The notes beneath the pieces are model-generated. The model saw nothing but the letters and a program-made list of their open reading frames with translations, ran no database searches and was not told where the DNA came from. Both the position numbers and the translations under genes were made by a program. Below, in pieces: positions 23,300 through 33,990 of a stretch of 64,000 nt of DNA. The stretch comes from Ignelater luminosus (taxonomy: Eukaryota; Arthropoda; Insecta; Coleoptera; Elateridae), in contig VTPC01006103.1 of the NCBI GenBank assembly GCA_011009095.1, forward strand, positions 38,705 through 102,704, read 5' to 3'. The first letter of the stretch is position 1. Every line of letters begins with the position of its first letter.

Positions 23300-25390
23300 T
23301 TTCAAATTGAATTAATCTCAACTAATGCTAATGTCTACTGGACGTCCATGATCACTAAGAGAAAGATATTTCTGTTAAACTTCAAGAATTCAATATTAAG
23401 TTCAGGACATAGTTTATACAGGACTTCCATGTTTTGAATTTCTCCAAAGATCTCTCCGTGCTTTATGGGCTCCCAGCTTTTCTATATGCCCTCATTTTCT
23501 AGATGCCCGACATGTACTTTTATCCAATAGAACTCTACTGACTTTGTTCTGGTTATCAATTACATCGTCAACTTGTAATTCTCTAGCGCCAATATATTTT
23601 GCTTTGCGTGGTCATGAATGCCTGCAATGCCTTACTTAATTATCTGTCCGAGCGTGTTCTCCTATGCAACTCAATGCGACGCCGATAACTTTTAACTCTG
23701 CTTAAAAACCAAACATACTCTATTTGCTGCAGTTTTGCTAAAATCTAATTCACGCCTTGATAACCAGGTTGCAGTATTACAAAACTAAATTTCCTTTTCA
23801 CATTAGACTGCACTAGATTTCTAACCTTTACTGTTTGCTTATAATTCTCACGTTTTCCTTTTCAACAGCACTCGCGTGTCATCTGATCCACCACTATCGG
23901 CAATGATTTCATGCAGTTCTATAATGTTTCGTAATTGTGAGTAAAAATGGCCTCTGTGGTGTTTCCAAATAAGTCGTTATATATTATATCGACACTTTAG
24001 CTCCATAAAGCAACTTAGGTCTTATCCCTGTTTATTATATCACTCGTAATATTTTTGTTCGCACTTCCCACAATCTTAGATAAATTGTCATTACCTTATG
24101 AATCACTTCATCAAAAATGCATGTTCGCTCTATTCTAATATTAGCTTGCCTTCCCCTCTACAAGTTCGATAGAGTATCACTTAAATGTGTTTTATTCACA
24201 CCATACTCTAATTCGTTTTGGTTGCTTATCTTTGACACGCTGCTACTATCACTTTCTACTTGTCTAATTGCCTTTCCTTCCACCAAAACCACTTGATCAT
24301 CTGAGAAAGTTAGAAACATTACCAACTTTTGAATTCTTTGTTTCTCGATTGTAATACCTATTTTCTGGAACTACTTCTCTATGATCAACAACCCCTATAC
24401 ATTTCGTCTTCTTTTTGACATTTTGCTTTTTTCATACTACGTAATTAGGCTTGGAAGTCATGCAGAGTTAAAAGCGTTTCTAGAATTTTGTTTTACTAGC
24501 TAACTATTCTATCACTTTATCAATATCCCCTACTGTAGACCGGGACGTTCTCTAAATTACCAATTGTTTACACTCTCAAGATCACATACGGTTCGATTAG
24601 TATAGAAACTGTGTAAATTTAACCTGGCCTATGTTTGCTGTACGTCCAAAGATTTGAGTAATGATGGAATGGGTCTCACACTGTAACCATCTCTTTTGAA
24701 TTTCCAGGCTATCTATACTAAAGGTTAGATATTTATCGTACAGTTTCACTATAATGTCCTCGGTGTTTCTAAGAACTTGTTTCGATAATTGGGCAGTAGG
24801 CGTTTTCATCCTAGGAACTTTCGCATCTGTCATACTATAGACTATATTATATAACTTCTTCTCTGGTAACATCTTTCTCTTTTCTGCTTCATTCTACTTC
24901 TTAGTTTCTGATATATTTCTGTTTATCTGTATCTTCTTTGACTGTATTAGGAAAATACTTTCAATCCCACTTCCATCCTGTAGTATGTTTTCAGAACGTG
25001 GTTTGCCCGTCGCCTGTTGATAACAACTCATGTGGTAGCGCACACAGGCTTGCATCCATCCTTTTACAACAAAATCGTATAAATTAAGTCAATTGCTATT
25101 TGCTTGTACTCAACTACTCTTTCTTCAATTCTTGTGTTCCCCTGAAACTTTTTTCTGTCTTTTTCATTTCTCTTCTTGTGTCTGTCAACTTTTTCGTCCA
25201 CCATGGAACCTTGCGAAAGCCCAATTTCTTCCTGCTGACTTGTTACATACTTTCCTTAATTGGTTAAGTAATACTCGTACTTCTACATTTCTTTTATCAT
25301 TAACCACTTTATTTATATGCGATTGCTTGTCGTCACTTTGGACTTATTAACTTTACCCAGCATCTATAATATCGGGTAGGCCATGTACCC
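23300..25390 (-). mobile_element. R1-like LINE remnant
   Basis: Read on the minus strand, the order is that of an R1-type LINE ORF2. First comes an endonuclease-RT linker with VPWWTKKLTDTRREM (PWW at about 25,199-25,207). Next is a QQATGKPRSENILQ motif at about 25,030-24,970, where R1 elements have a Y..ATGK...ENIL stretch. An open frame at 24,872-24,597 follows. The reverse transcriptase catalytic box reads FSDDQVVLVEGK (DD at 24,297-24,302), followed by a V.KTHL motif. The tail runs to about 23,300 in eroded form. Stops and frameshifts are frequent. The first residue after F is S where A is usual, but both catalytic aspartates remain. No 5' endonuclease domain or 3' poly-A was identified. 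R1 assignment is by motif resemblance. Confidence 0.72.
24597..24872 (-). pseudogene. LINE fragment, N-terminal part of the reverse transcriptase
   Basis: This 91-residue open frame lies between the ATGK...ENIL linker motif and the FSDD catalytic box of the R1-like remnant. It is the longest intact piece of that ORF2. It contains PRMKTPTAQLSKQVLRNTED but lacks the usual GKAPG...DGI palm motif, so its exact alignment within the domain is uncertain. Position and strand, rather than its own sequence, support the call. Confidence 0.4.
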
Positions 25391-27860
25391 ATGATCCCAT
25401 CTAAAAAAAGGTATATACAATTTGATTGAAAGAAATTAAATAGTGACGACTTTAATATCGTTGTGATATAACTGATCAAGTAATGTATCTTCAGATACGA
25501 GATTAATGGAATATTCAATGCTAGTAGCTGCTATAAAGCCCTATTAATAAGAGCTAGCGTAGCTCAAGAAATTTAAGATTTGTCATCAAAAATCGCAAAC
25601 AAATACTTAATGAACATTTTTTAAATTAAATTTAACAGAACAGATTATAAAAGAGAAAGAAATTAGTTAGAAAGTGTATTGGAAACTCTAGACAACATTT
25701 ATTTTAAATCATCAATGCATAGTGGCTCACATGAAACAGATTTAAAACTGTTTGATCTTCTGAGTGATATATTTATATTTGGTTTTATGATTAACACTCA
25801 ATAATATTAGAAAGAAAGACATCTAAGCTAAGCGTGCTGCTGTCAAAATAATTAACTTAAAAATACTGCAGTAGAAATTAACAAATCAATACATCGTTAC
25901 ATTTGCATAAAATAATAAAATTAAAGTTCGGAACATACGCTAATGGTATAAAATCTGTTCTTTGATCAGGAAAATCGTAAAATAGAGTTAGTTATAGCGT
26001 CTATAAACCATTCAACAAACATCACTATATTCTGTTTACAGAACATCAAAAACAATGTGTACTTTAACTTTGTATGATATGTAAACATTGTAAAACAGCG
26101 GCCTACGAAAACTTGAAAACAGTAAATCATCTCTAGAGTACACCTACACAAACAATTCAATGTTTTCGAAAACTGCAGTCAGTCGGTAGCAAACCCAAAC
26201 AAATGAATTGTTTGAAGTGGTCACATTACAGGTACGTTCAGAAGGTATTTGACGTATTTGGTTCATAGAATAAAATGAAATAACAAACGAGTTACCCAAC
26301 ACATTTGTTTCAAGCCGTTTGTTTTTATTTATCTATACTGTGATAATTCTGATACAAATCAAGGAATTTCTTGTAATTATCAAAGATATTTTGCACACGC
26401 TCTTGAACTCATTAAATATTTTATTACTAATATCTGTTAATTTTGCCGCTAAACACTTCAGGCGAACTTTAGTAGTTTTTTATGTTGGAACATTTGCTTC
26501 ATTAGGAATGCACATAATCAAGTTATGCTAAATTACAGCTCTGAATTTATTATTGATAGTGGAAGTTGAATAGTTCGTGCTTAAACTTCGCAGACCTAGC
26601 ACAAACCGCAAGATATTTACTAAATTAGAGAAGCTGTTAGTGGACAACCGCATTGCAGTTTGTAGCTTGCTCCTGCAGGATCCGGGCCGGAGATGTTAGG
26701 TTAGTGAGTGTGGGCGAATAGCTATCTCAGCGGTAGCATAAATAGATTTCCAATAACTTGAGTAAATCTATTTGGAGGTTTTCGTTTTCTTTTTTTTTTC
26801 TTTTGACGCTAACAGATACTGACTGAAGCCTTCTGTGCACAAAACAGGAAAAAAAAGATGCTTTATTGGAAAAAGAAATTTTGTAACGATGAAACCTCTC
26901 TGATTCTCATTGAAACTAACACCGTAAATCTAGAATTACAATGTGGATGGCTGGGAACAAAAAGATTCGGATTTTTTATTTATTTGCGGTCTCGATTGTG
27001 TATTCTCTTGATTTATATTGGAACGATATATTGACTTCTCGACTGATGATATTTATTTGTCCTATTATTTGTCGGTTTTAATCGACTGAATTTATAAAAT
27101 AGAAAACTCACAAAAACACATTATAATCGTATTTGCAAAAAGCTTCAGAGATTTAACAATCGCAGCAAAAACAAAAGAAAATAGATAGATATGGAAATCT
27201 GATTTGATATGCTATATTCTACCCGATTTTATCTAGTCAAAAGCGTCAAGTTAGGATTCTGAGGGTCACGAACTACAAAACCGTCCGCATTCTACGGTGT
27301 GGGTTCGTTTGGCAATGTGCCATACATAAAATCCTAGTCCGGAGCTTTACTTGGGTAGAGAACAGACGCATCTTTCAAGCTTTGTAAAGTGAGCATCCGC
27401 TCAATTTTTCTTCGACCACTAAAGGATATTTGAGTGGTATCCAGTTTTAAAATCTGTTCGAAATGTGTGTTATTTTTATACCGAAAGCAAAGATATACAA
27501 ACACAAAAAGGCTTTTGAGTAAAATAGCCGCTATTACTTTTAAATTTAGTTTAGTTTTTTGTTTAATTGTAAGACTTTTGTTGAATGCAAATTATTGCAT
27601 ATATTCAGTAATGTGAATTAAAATAAAATAAAGCGTTATCAAAAAGATTCTTTAAAGTTATTAATTAACCGCGATCATGAACTTTAATGAACAAGCAGAA
27701 ACAAATCAGCGCGATCAACTTTAGCTGAGGTGTAATTGACTAACTGAAGCTATTATGTAGTATTACTTTTTTTATTGAACTCGAGAAAAACATTAAACAG
27801 TGAAATATAAACAAAATAACGCTATCGTTAATATGTTAATTGTTATCGGCACGCATTAAA
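25391..27860. other. no gene recognised
   Basis: AT-rich filler. A 10-bp hairpin-forming inverted repeat, AAATAGATTT ... AAATCTATTT, lies at about 26,740-26,775. No RNA gene, exon or transposon motif found. Confidence 0.5.
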
Positions 27861-27864
27861 GTAG

Positions 27865-27905
27865 TATAAAAGCCCCTTAGATTTTCTGGCATGTAAGACA
27901 GTTGC
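27865..27905 (+). promoter_or_regulatory. candidate TATA/Inr core promoter
   Basis: TATAAAAG at 27,865-27,872 is followed by CAGTT with a possible initiator A at 27,900, about 35 bp downstream of the first T. This is slightly longer than the usual 30-31 bp. It lies 55 bp upstream of an ATG with a reasonable context and a signal-peptide-like frame. TATA-like words are common in such AT-rich DNA, so only the combination makes it worth listing. Confidence 0.35.
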
Positions 27906-27954
27906 TTGCAAATATTTTGCTGCTATTGTGCGTGATTTTGTTAAGGAAGTAAGA

Positions 27955-28122
27955 ATGGTTTCATTAAGTTTATTATTTGGAGTTGTTTTATGTTTTATAA
28001 TATCAACCTCTTTCCATTCTTCCTTTTCTTCTAATGAATACCGATTTTTTGTTTTACTAAACTCATTTATTCTAACCCACCGTACTCTTCTTAAAATAAT
28101 TCTCTCAGCTAAAGTAATGTGA
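27955..28122 (+). CDS. short ORF with signal-peptide-like N-terminus
   Basis: ATG at 27,955, in the context AAGAATGG, opens a 55-codon frame. It begins MVSLSLLFGVVLCFIISTS, a hydrophobic core of about 15 residues followed by small residues, typical of a cleavable secretion signal. A TATA box and initiator lie just upstream. The rest of the peptide has no recognised domain, and the frame runs into the tail of a minus-strand pogo-like element at 28,109. If this is a gene, it may be a first exon whose real continuation lies elsewhere, or a short peptide gene damaged by the insertion. It could also be chance, since AT-rich DNA often encodes hydrophobic stretches. Confidence 0.25.
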   Translation: MVSLSLLFGVVLCFIISTSFHSSFSSNEYRFFVLLNSFILTHRTLLKIILSAKVM

Positions 28123-28336
28123 TAGTCTTGAGATTATTAATGTGAACAGGTTTGGGTAAAACAAATATGATATCATTGCTGTTTACTAAATGTATATCGG
28201 GAATATTTGAAAATATAAAGCAGCCACTTAGTTTTTCTGACTTTCTCATGTATGAAATTTCATGGTCGTTATTGGCATCAGTATTAAATAATAACTGACC
28301 GACATAAAACGCATTGTTAGGTAACTTAACCAGCAC
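28109..28336 (-). pseudogene. C-terminal tail of the pogo-like protein
   Basis: A 75-residue open frame contains LVKLPNNAFYVGQLLF, HEISYMRKSEKLSG and FIFSNIPDIHLV. This pattern resembles the tail (VLVK..TKK....YVG.I......EY.V.YLRKS...) commonly found after transposase-derived domains in insect proteins. It is downstream of, and in the same orientation as, the helix-turn-helix fragment, but separated by frameshifts. Confidence 0.5.
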
Positions 28337-28998
28337 AAAGTCTTCTTTGACACCAGCTTTTAAATGGTATACATCGACATCTTCTTCCCGTGCCCAATTA
28401 TCATCTCCAGCAAATTCTTTTCATTAATGAATTCGATGCTACCTTCATCACTAATTTCTTTAATCTTGCGTTTTCGTGTTATTTGAAATTTTGTAACACT
28501 ATCAGTGGAGCAAGAAGCTAATTCTTTTAAGTTAATTTTTGTTTGTTGACTAATTTGCCTTCGTGCTTTTGCAATTAGTGCTTCTTTTTCTGGAGTGGAA
28601 GTAATAATTGTACTACGACCTTTTTGCCTGGATTTGCAATTTGCTTTTCTGGGTAGTGCTATGATGGATTCTGGCGTTGTGATCCCAATATTTGTATGAC
28701 TGTTACTACTTAGTTCGTGTGTATCAGCAATTATTTCAGAATCCAGCGTGCTGATTTGTGATTCCTGAACACACTCGGGTAAATGACACTATAAAGTCAG
28801 CCTTTGTAAAAACTGTGTAATTGAAGGGATATACTCCTGGTTTCTTAAATCCTGATATGAAGTGTTTCACTTACACTGCGCAATTTGATAGATTGTTAAT
28901 GGTATACCAGGGTATCTAAGCATCCATGCCTCAAGTTGACAAATACTGAGATTGAAGTGGCGTCTCAAGAAGAATCTGAGACGGTCAGTACCAGCTTT

Positions 28999-29367
28999 TT
29001 AATTTTTTACCCACGACGGTGGTACTGAATAAGTACTACTTGCAAAGTCATATGCCAGTTTTTGAACAGCTTGCGTAGATAGATCATAAGCCATCTTACT
29101 GCACCTGTTTAAATATTCAGTTAACATTCGTTCCAACTCAGGAGAAAGTACTTGTCTAGCAGCATAATTTTGTGTCATATTAACATCCGTATCATCCTGG
29201 ATTTCTTTCTTTTTCTTGACGTATCTTGCCAGTGTTTGGTGTTTGAGTCCGCACATATCTGCAGCATTGCTTAACGAATAAACTTTCTCCGAGACAAAAT
29301 TCACTGCTCTGTCCATAGCCTCCTTTGTTGTTGCCCCGGTCTTCCTCGGTTTTGCTTTTCGAACCAT
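28999..29367 (-). pseudogene. pogo-like transposase N-terminal DNA-binding region
   Basis: This 122-residue open frame starts at an ATG (MVRKAKPRKTGATTKEAM). Residues about 15-55 fit the psq-type helix-turn-helix, with VYSLSNAADMCGLKHQTLARYV as the recognition helix region. Residues about 70-122 (LSPELERMLTEYLNRCSKMAY to PPSWVKN) fit the start of the second, CENP-B/Tc5-type helix-turn-helix. In intact proteins these bind the element's terminal repeats. A stop ends the frame within the second domain, and the coding sequence is readable for about 20 more residues after it. Similar domains occur in host proteins derived from pogo elements, but the stop and the missing core argue against a working host gene. 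Confidence 0.75.
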
Positions 29368-29429
29368 GATTAACTACATAAAACTAAAGCGAATTTACCT
29401 TGAAATTTAGGTATGGCTCAAATTAGGAA

Positions 29430-29572
29430 CCAGAATCGGAGAAAAGTTCTTCACGTTCCTCAACGATGTTAGTTTTAATTTCGTTTGCACACGCATTTAT
29501 TACAGCCAAAGCTAACTGAATAATCCTGCTGATACGGGAACCACCAGCAATCATATCAGTTTTCTGGAAATG
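29430..29572 (-). other. short coding-like open stretch upstream of the pogo-like ATG
   Basis: The minus strand is open for about 47 codons with non-repetitive, balanced composition (FQKTDMIAGGSRISRIIQLA, later NACANEIKTNIVEEREEL), ending at a stop about 60 bp upstream of the transposase start. I do not recognise a domain. It could be the end of another gene or element, or a displaced exon. Confidence 0.3.
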
Positions 29573-30070
29573 CAAGAAAGTTTTAACCCACTCTTAGTAA
29601 ATCTATGTTGCACCACATTTAAAAACCTACAAAGAGATTCTTGTTTTTCTGTTTTCTTTTGTTTTCTGAACGTTAGATTTCTTGTTACCAATTTTGTTTT
29701 ACTTAAAGTCCATTTATTAGAGTATATTACGTAAATACTATTTTTGTTATGTTTTTGTTACAATTGAAAGTTAAAATTTCTTCGTTTAACTACAGAGTCT
29801 CTGGTACCTCTTTCAATGCATTCCGAGTAAGATGTAGGATTACTTACATTACTTACCATGGACTTGCACATCAAATTATAGCAAAAGATTCTACAACCTC
29901 TTAATAAAATTCTCAGTAGAGACTGAAACAATTGTGATGTAAACCCTGCGCATCATAACATAGAAATTTTCAAAATTAACTCCTCCTTGCTCCGAATGAC
30001 TTTGACAAATACTGACTTATGTTAGTACCTTTCTACATTTTCTTTCTAAGGCAAGTTAGCGGCGTCTGGA
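29573..30070. other. no gene recognised
   Basis: AT-rich DNA without supported features. Confidence 0.5.
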
Positions 30071-30168
30071 AATAAAAATCTTCATTGACATACAGAAAAT
30101 GAGTTAACACCTTCGTGTAAGTAAAAATCTCATTTTAAGAAAAAAAGTGTGTTAACACCTTCATGCAC
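30071..30168. repeat. two-copy tandem duplication of about 49 bp
   Basis: TAAAAATCT...CATT is followed by GTTAACACCTTCGTG at 30,103, and the same order recurs with GTTAACACCTTCATG at 30,151. The 15-bp core differs at one base and the intervening part is more diverged. Confidence 0.6.
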
Positions 30169-32009
30169 TTATAGCTTCATTATTGTTTTCTTAATTACGC
30201 ATACAATGTTTTACTAACTTACATGAATATATATTGAATTACCAAACTACAAATTATTAGTTTCCGCATATTTCGGTTATTTACCTGATGGAGAAGCTTT
30301 TCCAATATGCAAAAGAAACAGAAAATGGATCTAAGTAATCAGATTTTATAGTCGTTATAAAAGCCTTTTTCTTATCTCGTCATTTTTTTAACGAAAGTTT
30401 AAGATATTACTTACTGGATAGTATTTGATATTTATGTGATATTTTACCCACAGAAGAGTTTACATGCAGTTTACTGCTCTTAAAATTTGCAAAGCACGCC
30501 CTTGCTTGCTTTTCCTCTCCTGAACCCTGAACCTGAACAAACAATAAGTGTCAGAACAGTTAACACAGCAAACTCGGCAGAAGTTTTTCATAGCATAAAC
30601 AATTAATGGAACAGAGTTAAAGGGAAATGACACAGATTCCAACATTAATATATTTAGATGCTAAAAGGTAATAAATGAATGACAATTAAATAGAGAAAGA
30701 AATGAAACAGAAGCAACCAAGCCAATAAAAATACAGAAGAGATCAAGAATTAGAAGAAATACGGAAGTTCTGAATCAATGGAATACATGGGAAATTAATA
30801 AAAAAAATATAAACGTAATTAGTAAAAGGAATATTTGAACTAATTTTTTAAGCATGGACTGAAAAAGTCATACTAGATAAATGTAAGCAAGCTGTGTGTA
30901 AAATCGTTTTACATCTAGGAAAAAACATAAACACTTTCTAACGCCGTTGTATTGATTATTGAACCTGTACAGCAGATTGTAATCTTTACAAACAACATAT
31001 AAATGAGGAGCAGACATTGATTAAGTTACATTAAAAATTCATTTTTAAAACAAAAAACTTTTATTACGATATTTACAGCGTGATGTGAAGCAGAAAACCA
31101 ATTTTAAAGAGCTGCTTTGGATATTAAATTCTAAAGAGGAAATAGTAATAATTTAAGCAGTTATTTTTAGTGCAGGAAGTATTCGATTTCACAAAAGCTA
31201 GTTAATGAGTGTATTCTGTAAAAGAAATTGATTCAAATATTGAAGGAAACAAACTTAAAAATTATTTATTTTGTCTCTTGTAATTCCTATTAAAAGCTAA
31301 AGAACTGTTTGTGTCTTGATTTTTTTCTTCACCTGGAAAATAGTTGTAATAATAAACCAAACCGCCATAGCTCTATAATTCAGTTTTTCGTTAACTATTA
31401 TACCACGTGCAAAAATCAAACATTCAAATAAAAGAATAGAATTTTTTTAAAATAAATGAAATATGAATTTAAAAAAACAAATGGATTTTGGTCGGATAAG
31501 TTGACGACCATGTGCGAGTTAGCAAAAGTCACAAAGTAATGTGCAGATCAAAAATAGCTACACTGTTTATGTTACCATCTCTGACAAGAAGTACACTATC
31601 ACCTCACAGTTGAACTCAGAATCAGCAGTCATCTCACTCTCAGTTGTTACATAATATTCTTAATTCTGCTTAGTTTTCGGACACCTAGTTTTCTAGAATT
31701 GGTTAACTTTTCTTTGGCTTTATAGTTCTTCCTTTTCTAGAGCAAATCTTTTTTTTTCAATTCATGTTTTAACGGGAAGCCGGTTATTATTTTTCGTTTT
31801 CACGGTTAGCTCTTGGAAAGGGGCTTATTTCTTCTAGGAATACTCTTTTCTTGTTTGATTGGCCTAGTTTTTCATTTTTAGAAATTGTAGACTGGTTGGA
31901 ATCTAGTTTCTTTTCTTTCTCTCTGTTATTTTTATTCCGCTTGTCCCTGCCTAGTTCGAATCTCCGTTTTTATTACTTGTAGATTGATCAGAGAATGAAC
32001 CCTTCTTTC
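30169..32009. other. no gene recognised
   Basis: AT-rich filler. The 61-codon open frame at 30,460-30,645 (-) has no recognisable domain. Confidence 0.5.
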
Positions 32010-32930
32010 ATTTATAGTTACCCTTGATTGCGACACACTTTTTACCTATGTGAATTAACATTTCAACACCTTTATAAAAGTAGTCAAGATCTTTTCTTTC
32101 AAAGTGTCTTAAGACAGCTACTTTCAAGTCATTGTTGTTTGAAAATTTCTTCCCACGAAGATCCTTCTTCAAATTGGGGAATAAATAAAATAGTAATCAC
32201 TGGGGGCCATATATTGACTTACCGCGGGTTTTCGGTAAAACCACAGTCGTCAATGGCAGCTTTTGCAACAGCATCCGTACAAGAGCAGAACACCCCGTGT
32301 AGTTTTCCTTATTTTTTTTTCTTTAATACATTCTCTCAATCTATGCAAAGGAGATGCATAATAAGCTCCGTTTACGGCAGAATTTCTTTCTTTAAGATCC
32401 ACCAGTAGAATTCCTTGTGAATCCCAAGAAATAGTGCACATGATCTTTTGGGTCAATTGGGACACCCCTGCATTTCTCGGATGTTCTCTCTTATAACTTC
32501 TAATGAAGACCCATCTTTCGTGTTTAGTTACTATTTGGTCGATTACTTGTTTGGAGTCTTTGTCTTTGTCACACTGCTTTAGAAATGCAGGATATGTTAC
32601 TGTTTCTAAAACGCTGACAAAAGCTTTGGTAGGCATCTTGCACTCACCTTACTCATTAATGTGAAGACGATCTTGCAAAGCACGATGAACACTGCTTTTC
32701 CAAAGCCCTGATCTTTTTGCAATCTTTGTTACTTTCAATCGTGAGCACTTTAACTCGCACGTGCAACATCCTCCACGGTCTCGCGTTCAAACCTTCTACC
32801 CAGTTTTTCACCGTGCTATATGAAGGGGAAGCATGACCGTAAACGCCATCCTAACGTAATTTACTTTCAGCGGTGATAGACTTTCTTTGAATAGACGTTT
32901 TATTACACTTCTAAAGTCAATTTTAGACAT
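32010..32930 (-). mobile_element. decayed mariner transposon
   Basis: The minus strand follows a mariner transposase almost end to end. It begins with the N-terminus MSKIDFRSVIKRLFKE (ATG at 32,930) and SPSYSTVKNW. The second helix-turn-helix piece KVTKIAKRSGLWKSSVHRAL follows at about 32,735-32,680. The catalytic domain reads IVTKHERWVF, then KIMCTISWDSQGILLVD, VNGAYYASPL and YMAPSDYYF. The C-terminus FYKGVEMLIHIGKKCVAIKG ends near 32,020. The first catalytic Asp (normally GDE) reads KHE, and the second site (normally LLHDNAPAH) is replaced by LLYGCC, while the third site Asp in SD is kept. It is non-functional. Terminal repeats were not located. The longest intact piece is the open frame 32,636-32,250. 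Confidence 0.85.
32250..32636 (-). pseudogene. mariner transposase catalytic-domain fragment
   Basis: This 128-residue open frame covers the linker and first half of the DD34D domain: FLKQCDKDKDSKQVIDQIVT, HERWVFIRSYKRE, TISWDSQGILLVDL, AVNGAYYASPLHRLRECIKE and RKTTRGVLLL. A frameshift after LLL removes the second catalytic site, and the first is mutated. In an intact protein this domain cuts and rejoins the element at TA sites in the nucleus. Confidence 0.85.
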
Positions 32931-32972
32931 GTTGCAAACACTTAAGACACGCATTAATAAACTCATTGTTAA

Positions 32973-33990
32973 TCATAAACAGCCTGCAGACGCATGTAAT
33001 ACTTTTGACAGTAAAACAACATCAGGCGACTCATTATTACTTAGTATTTGAAGCGACTTGCTAAGATCAGGAGATTTTGGTGTCAACTCTGGTGTTTTTC
33101 CTGTGACAAAACTTATGAAAGGCTGATTATTCTCAAATTTACTATCGATGTCAGCTTTCTTCACATCCAATGTTGGTTGTGTACGTTTCGTTGTCGGCGT
33201 TGCTGTTAAATCAGCATCATCACACACATTCCTGTTAGGTGAACAAATACTGCAGCGTCTAAAGTCATTAACGAAACAATTCACAAATATTCTTGTCCTT
33301 TATGATTTCATCAGGATAATTTATCATAAAAGCGTCACATTCCTGGCTAAGATAAAGGATCGAAAAAATGAGACATCCGTCGTTTGGGGAGGGAATTCCA
33401 CCATAATAATATCAGCAAATTCAATAGCTGGAAGTAAAGCGTGGCTACAATGGTTATCAACTCCAGTGTATTTAACACCGTTTTTAAGTGATGTAGACAT
33501 ATTTCACCGTAGATTAAGAACTTTTGGGACTTTTATAGGCACGACAAGAATTCAGGTCCCATCAGTATTATAAACATTTTCAGGCTTATACTGATATTTT
33601 TGCTGACAATATCGTAAAATTTCCGAGTTTTCATTTTTCAGAAAACAGATTAGCCCAATCATTTAGTTTTCTACGTTAAAATAAGGTATTATTCCATTTT
33701 TTTGGCAAATTTAAATGCTAATTGTCTTAATTGCATGTATGTAAGGTCAAAGATCTTTTTGCCTACATTTTTATGTACGCGTAGAACTCTTGCAAGGCTA
33801 TTTTTCGTTGAAAGTATTTCTAAATCTTCTTCTATGGACAAATGGATCTTGCCTATTCATTATTTGCTTTACATATTGGCGCAGAGTGGCGTCGCTTATT
33901 ACAAAATTTTATTTATAGCTCTATCAATTATGCCATGGTTTACAATTCAGTTTCTTTTTATATTTGAAAATTTTTAAGACAAAGAAGTAA
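32973..33990 (-). mobile_element. second pogo-like transposon, with remnants of the DDE core
   Basis: Across frameshifts the minus strand reads SDATLRQYVKQI then FVHRRRFRNTF (helix-turn-helix 1 to linker, about 33,905-33,800), and KNGIIPYFNVEN (helix-turn-helix 2). The catalytic region follows with YKPENVYNTDGTW (first Asp kept; Glu of the usual NVDET changed to Gly). VDNHCSHALLPAIEFADIIM and VEFPPQT come next (second Asp kept; SFPPH..H.LQPLD region). The tail is SPNRNVCDDADL in the open frame 33,284-32,973. About 80-100 residues between the first and second catalytic sites are missing. It differs in sequence from the pogo-like copy at 28-29 kb, so it represents a different lineage. It abuts the mariner remnant on the same strand. 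Confidence 0.75.

Larger units (their letters stand above)
28109..29370 (-). mobile_element. pogo-like transposon with the catalytic core deleted
   Basis: On the minus strand an N-terminal DNA-binding region (29,367-28,999) continues past one stop as AGTDRLRFFLRRHFNLS, the usual end of the CENP-B/Tc5-type helix-turn-helix. It then joins LEAWMLRYPGIPLTIYQIA at about 28,933-28,877, which in pogo/Tigger-like proteins follows the DDE domain. The whole DDE catalytic region is therefore missing. The C-terminal tail follows: a PEKEALIAKARRQ stretch at about 28,600 and a tail domain in the open frame 28,336-28,109 (LVKLPNNAFYVGQLLF, SYMRKS). Terminal inverted repeats were not identified. Confidence 0.75.
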
